Shown here piece after piece: positions 61,495 to 64,000 of a DNA stretch of 64,000 bases. The stretch covers positions 62,001 through 126,000 of the forward strand of contig NZ_JACXBP010000010.1 in assembly GCF_014773485.1 (NCBI RefSeq), given 5' to 3'. The position numbers and the translations under genes are program-made. How positions within the stretch are numbered: the stretch's first letter is position 1; the number at the start of each line of letters is the position of its first letter. The DNA is from Erwinia aphidicola. Lineage in GTDB: Bacteria > Pseudomonadota > Gammaproteobacteria > Enterobacterales > Enterobacteriaceae. Below the pieces are notes generated by a model. That model had not been told where the DNA came from and ran no database searches. It saw nothing but the letters and a program-made list of their open reading frames with translations.

Positions 61495-62159
61495 CACGAC
61501 TTCGCCCCCAGGGTGTAGCCGACGCCGTGCACGGTACGAATAAACTCGCTGCCGAGCTTTTTACGCAGGTGGTGAATATGCACCTCAACGGCATTGCTGG
61601 AGACATCATCGTCCCAGCCATACAGCTTCTCTTCCAGCTGTGCGCGCGTCAGCACCCGCCCGGCGTTGAGCAGGAACAGCTCCAGCAGCGCCAGTTCGCG
61701 CGCTTTCAGCACCAGCGGCTCGCCGTTGAGGGTCACGGTGTGCGAACCCGGCTCCATCACCACACCCGCATGTTGCAGGGTTGGCTGCAGCTGGCCGTGG
61801 CGGCGGCGGATCAGCGCCTGCAAGCGCGCGGCGACTTCCGTCAGGGCGAAGGGTTTGCACAGATAGTCATCCGCGCCCTGCTGTAGCCCGCTGACGCGCT
61901 GCTCCAGCGCATCGCGGGCCGTGAGGATCAGCACCGGCTCATCGCGTCCCTGCTGCCGCCACTGGCGCAGGATCTCCAGCCCGTCGATCTCCGGCAGGCT
62001 GAGATCCAGCACCACCGCATCATAGGGTGCCGCTGCTAATGCGTGCAGGCCTTCACTGCCTTGACTAAACCAGTCCACGCTGAAACCCAGCTTGCCCAGC
62101 CCGGCCTTGATGCCGTCGCCAATCAGACGGTCATCTTCAATTAGTAAAATTCTCATCAC
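61494..62159 (-). CDS. qseB: Response regulator QseB
   Basis: QseB is an OmpR-family regulator phosphorylated by QseC. The 221 residues comprise a receiver domain with the acidic pair EDD at the N-terminus, phospho-acceptor D51 in VVLDLSLPEIDG and the conserved lysine in LCKPFALTE, and a winged-helix domain with VEVHIHHLRKKLGSEFIRTVHGVGY. It diverges from ygiW, its usual neighbour, with a candidate binding site between them. Confidence 0.93.
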   Translation of the reverse strand: MMRILLIEDDRLIGDGIKAGLGKLGFSVDWFSQGSEGLHALAAAPYDAVVLDLSLPEIDGLEILRQWRQQGRDEPVLILTARDALEQRVSGLQQGADDYLCKPFALTEVAARLQALIRRRHGQLQPTLQHAGVVMEPGSHTVTLNGEPLVLKARELALLELFLLNAGRVLTRAQLEEKLYGWDDDVSSNAVEVHIHHLRKKLGSEFIRTVHGVGYTLGAKS

Positions 62160-62277
62160 TGTTTCCTCGCAGTTTTAGCGATTTATACGGAAAGAGGATA
62201 GGGGTTGTACAGCTGAGATCGGCGAATTTCGCGACTTTTCGTCAATTTAAAACAATAAAGTCGTTTCGCTGATCTCC

Positions 62278-62311
62278 TTAAGATCTCGTTAAGAACTTTT
62301 TGCTGTAATAC
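62278..62311 (+). promoter_or_regulatory. Candidate QseB box and promoter of ygiW
   Basis: TTAAG repeats directly with an 11-base period (62278-62282 and 62289-62293), the form bound by QseB and PmrA. A -10 TAATAC (62306-62311) follows after 12 bases, so the box covers the -35 position, as in activated OmpR-family promoters. Confidence 0.6.
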
Positions 62312-62370
62312 TTACCGAACAGAGATGACCGGGCAGTGTTGACTGCTCACTTTCATAAGGAAAAGCGAAA

Positions 62371-62772
62371 ATGATGAAGAAGACAGCTGCATTACTGGCG
62401 ATTAGCGCCCTGATGTCGACTCCGGTACTGGCTGCACAGACTGGCGGATTTGTTGACCCGAATGCACCCACCGCGCAAGTACAGAAAGGCGGTTTTAGCG
62501 GCCCGAACGGCACGGTTGCTACCGTCAAGCAGGCGCAGGATATGAAGGATGATGCCTGGGTCACGATGCGCGGCAATATTGAAAAGCGCATCGGTGATGA
62601 AGACTACCAGTTCCGTGACGCCACCGGCACCATGACGGTGGAGATCGACCACAAGCGCTGGGAAGGGCAAACCGTCGGTCCGAACGATAAGGTTGAGCTG
62701 CAGGGCAAACTGGATAAAGACTTCAACTCCATGGAGCTGGACGTGAAGCAGGTGCGTAAAATCGCTAACTGA
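62371..62772 (+). CDS. ygiW: Periplasmic OB-fold (BOF) stress protein YgiW
   Basis: YgiW is a small periplasmic protein of the BOF/YgiW-YdeI family connected with stress tolerance and control of QseBC signalling. The 133-residue precursor has a signal peptide (KTAALLAISALMSTPVLAA), the family motif GGFVDPN and GGFSGPN repeated, and an OB-fold with DDAWVTMRGNIEKRIGDEDY and VEIDHKRWEGQ. It is divergent from qseBC over 211 bases. Its stop abuts the stop of the convergent LysR gene with no bases between them. Confidence 0.93.
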   Translation: MMKKTAALLAISALMSTPVLAAQTGGFVDPNAPTAQVQKGGFSGPNGTVATVKQAQDMKDDAWVTMRGNIEKRIGDEDYQFRDATGTMTVEIDHKRWEGQTVGPNDKVELQGKLDKDFNSMELDVKQVRKIAN

Positions 62773-63651
62773 TCATCCGCTCAGGCTCTCCGCCAGATGA
62801 TGGACGGCTGGAGAGCGATCCCAGCGCCGCCAGGCGAGCGCAATATCACTGCTCAGCGCAGCATCCTCAATCTGATGGAAGCTGACGCCGGGCAGCTGGA
62901 TACTGCGCAGGGAGTCAGGAATGATGGTGATGCCAAACCCGGCGGCTACCATGTTAATCGCCGATGAAATCTGCGGCGACTGCTGCACGCTATCCGGCTG
63001 AAACCCGGCGCGCAGGCAGGCACTGATAATCACTTCATACAGGCTCGGTGCCACTTCACGCGGGAACAGCACCAGCGGCTCCTCGCGTAGTGCAGCCAGC
63101 GACAGGCGCGGCGTGTCCGCCAGCCGATGCCCCTGCGGCAGTACCAGCGCCATCTTCTCACTGGCAATCATCTTCAGATTAAAGGCTTTGCTGCTCTCAC
63201 AGGGCAGGCGCACGAACGCCGCATCCAGCAGCCCTTCCTGTAACTCATGCATCAGCGTGGCCATATTTTCTTCGCGCGGCAGCAGCGTGATGGCTGGAAA
63301 ACTGTCCTGAAAGCGGCGCAGCAGGCGGAATATCTGCGGATGAAAGGCGATGGAGCTGGCAAAGCCAATCGACAGCTGGCCGCTGATGCCGCGCGCGATG
63401 CCTTTCGCTTTCTCCAGCGCGTTGGCCGACAGTTCGAGGATCTGACGGGCATCCTGATAAAACGCTTCCCCGGCATCGGTCAGCTCCACGCCACGCGTTA
63501 GCCGTTTCAATAAAGGCGTGCCGATCTCCTCTTCCAGCTTTTTGATCTGCTGGCTGAGCGGCGGCTGCGAGATGTTCAGCAGCTCTGCCGCTTTAGTGAA
63601 GTGCCGGGTTTCGGCAACGGCCACGAAATAGCGAAGATACCGGAGTTCCAT
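62773..63651 (-). CDS. LysR-family regulator next to budA (BudR/AlsR-like)
   Basis: A 292-residue LysR-type regulator. The N-terminal helix-turn-helix is FTKAAELLNISQPPLSQQIKKLE, in segments, within MELRYLRYFVAVAETRHF, followed by a linker helix and an effector domain with GFASSIAFHPQIFRLLRRF and LLDAAFVRLP. It diverges from budA across a short region with a dyad typical of LysR binding. In Klebsiella and Bacillus the equivalents BudR and AlsR activate the butanediol/acetoin genes in response to acetate. The assignment rests on neighbourhood and general similarity. Confidence 0.82.
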   Translation of the reverse strand: MELRYLRYFVAVAETRHFTKAAELLNISQPPLSQQIKKLEEEIGTPLLKRLTRGVELTDAGEAFYQDARQILELSANALEKAKGIARGISGQLSIGFASSIAFHPQIFRLLRRFQDSFPAITLLPREENMATLMHELQEGLLDAAFVRLPCESSKAFNLKMIASEKMALVLPQGHRLADTPRLSLAALREEPLVLFPREVAPSLYEVIISACLRAGFQPDSVQQSPQISSAINMVAAGFGITIIPDSLRSIQLPGVSFHQIEDAALSSDIALAWRRWDRSPAVHHLAESLSG

Positions 63652-63699
63652 ATCGAAAACGTCTCAAAGAGGGGGGAGCTTTATATTGGAGCCGCCGAC

Positions 63700-63722
63700 T
63701 GAATCGAGTCAACATTGATTCA
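63700..63722. promoter_or_regulatory. Candidate LysR operator between regulator and budA
   Basis: TGAATC and GATTCA form a perfect inverted repeat separated by 11 bases, in the 104-base divergent region. LysR-type sites often have such interrupted dyads with T-N11-A cores. Confidence 0.55.
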
Positions 63723-63755
63723 ATACTTCTTAACAGTTTAATCGGGAAGACGGCT

Positions 63756-64000
63756 ATGACAGATTCTGTAACTGGTTGTTCATGTGAAGAACAGCTCACC
63801 AGCACCGTGAGGGAGCTGCAAAAGGAAAGGCCAGAAAGTGTTATCTATCAGACCTCACTGATGAGCGCACTGCTAAGCGGCGTCTACGACGGCACCACCA
63901 CCGTGGCCGATCTGCTCAAGAAGGGCGATTTTGGCCTTGGAACCTTTAACCAGCTGGATGGTGAACTGATCGCTTTTAACAGCGAGGTGTATCAGCTGCG
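63756..64000 (+). CDS. budA: Alpha-acetolactate decarboxylase (cut by window edge)
   Basis: BudA converts alpha-acetolactate to acetoin, a step of the butanediol fermentation that limits acidification. The first 81 codons are in the window: MTDSVTGCSCEEQLTSTVRE, then QTSLMSALLSGVYDGTTTVADLL, in segments, and GDFGLGTFNQLDGELIAFNSEVYQL. These match the N-terminus of enterobacterial BudA closely. The metal-binding histidines lie beyond the edge. It is divergent from a LysR-type regulator, the usual arrangement. budB and budC would be expected downstream. Confidence 0.93.
   Translation, partial: MTDSVTGCSCEEQLTSTVRELQKERPESVIYQTSLMSALLSGVYDGTTTVADLLKKGDFGLGTFNQLDGELIAFNSEVYQL

Overview
This is chromosomal DNA of a gamma-proteobacterium of the Enterobacterales. 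The best fit is Erwiniaceae (Erwinia or a close relative). The core genes resemble Escherichia coli over their full length and lie in E. coli order around the replication origin. An ovothiol synthase sits near oriC, ERIC elements are present, and an acetolactate decarboxylase gene starts at the right edge. The genus call is an inference from gene content; no database was searched.

Backbone, left to right: gyrB (cut by the left edge), recF, dnaN and dnaA on the minus strand; then rpmH, rnpA, yidD, yidC and mnmE on the plus strand; yieE, adeP (frameshifted) and yieH; phoU-pstBACS; glmS-glmU; the whole atpIBEFHAGDC operon; rsmG and mnmG; oriC; mioC and asnC; viaA-ravA; kup. All of these are housekeeping genes: replication initiation, ribosome and membrane-protein biogenesis, tRNA modification, phosphate uptake, cell-wall precursor synthesis and ATP synthase.

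Accessory blocks are inserted between backbone genes. (1) At 9.4-17.3 kb, where E. coli carries tnaCAB, is a pap-type chaperone-usher fimbrial operon: major subunit, terminator, the fossil of a papH-like gene, usher, chaperone, an intact PapH-like subunit, three minor subunits and a two-domain putative tip adhesin with an unfamiliar N-terminal domain. (2) At 19.9-24.8 kb is a catabolic unit: a LacI-type regulator diverges from an ExuT-like permease and a GH31 alpha-glycosidase. (3) At 25.7-28.1 kb are a second MFS transporter and an Rpn-family nuclease/transposase gene with an in-frame 12-bp tandem repeat and a possible internal small gene. (4) At 33.0-36.8 kb, between pstS and glmS, are an alcohol dehydrogenase, an aldehyde dehydrogenase and a secreted serine hydrolase. 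(5) ovoA occupies the place of asnA next to asnC. (6) After kup come qseBC, ygiW, a LysR regulator and the start of budA.

Non-coding features include oriC with its DnaA boxes, further DnaA boxes upstream of dnaA and mioC, tandem Pho boxes before pstS, a PurR-like box before adeP and a candidate QseB box before ygiW. There are two full ERIC elements and an internally deleted 59-bp ERIC-like element inside the atp operon. A family of short intergenic palindromes, often as two hairpins bounded by GTAGGGG and CCCCTAC, recurs across the window. No tRNA, rRNA, CRISPR array, prophage or intact insertion sequence was seen.
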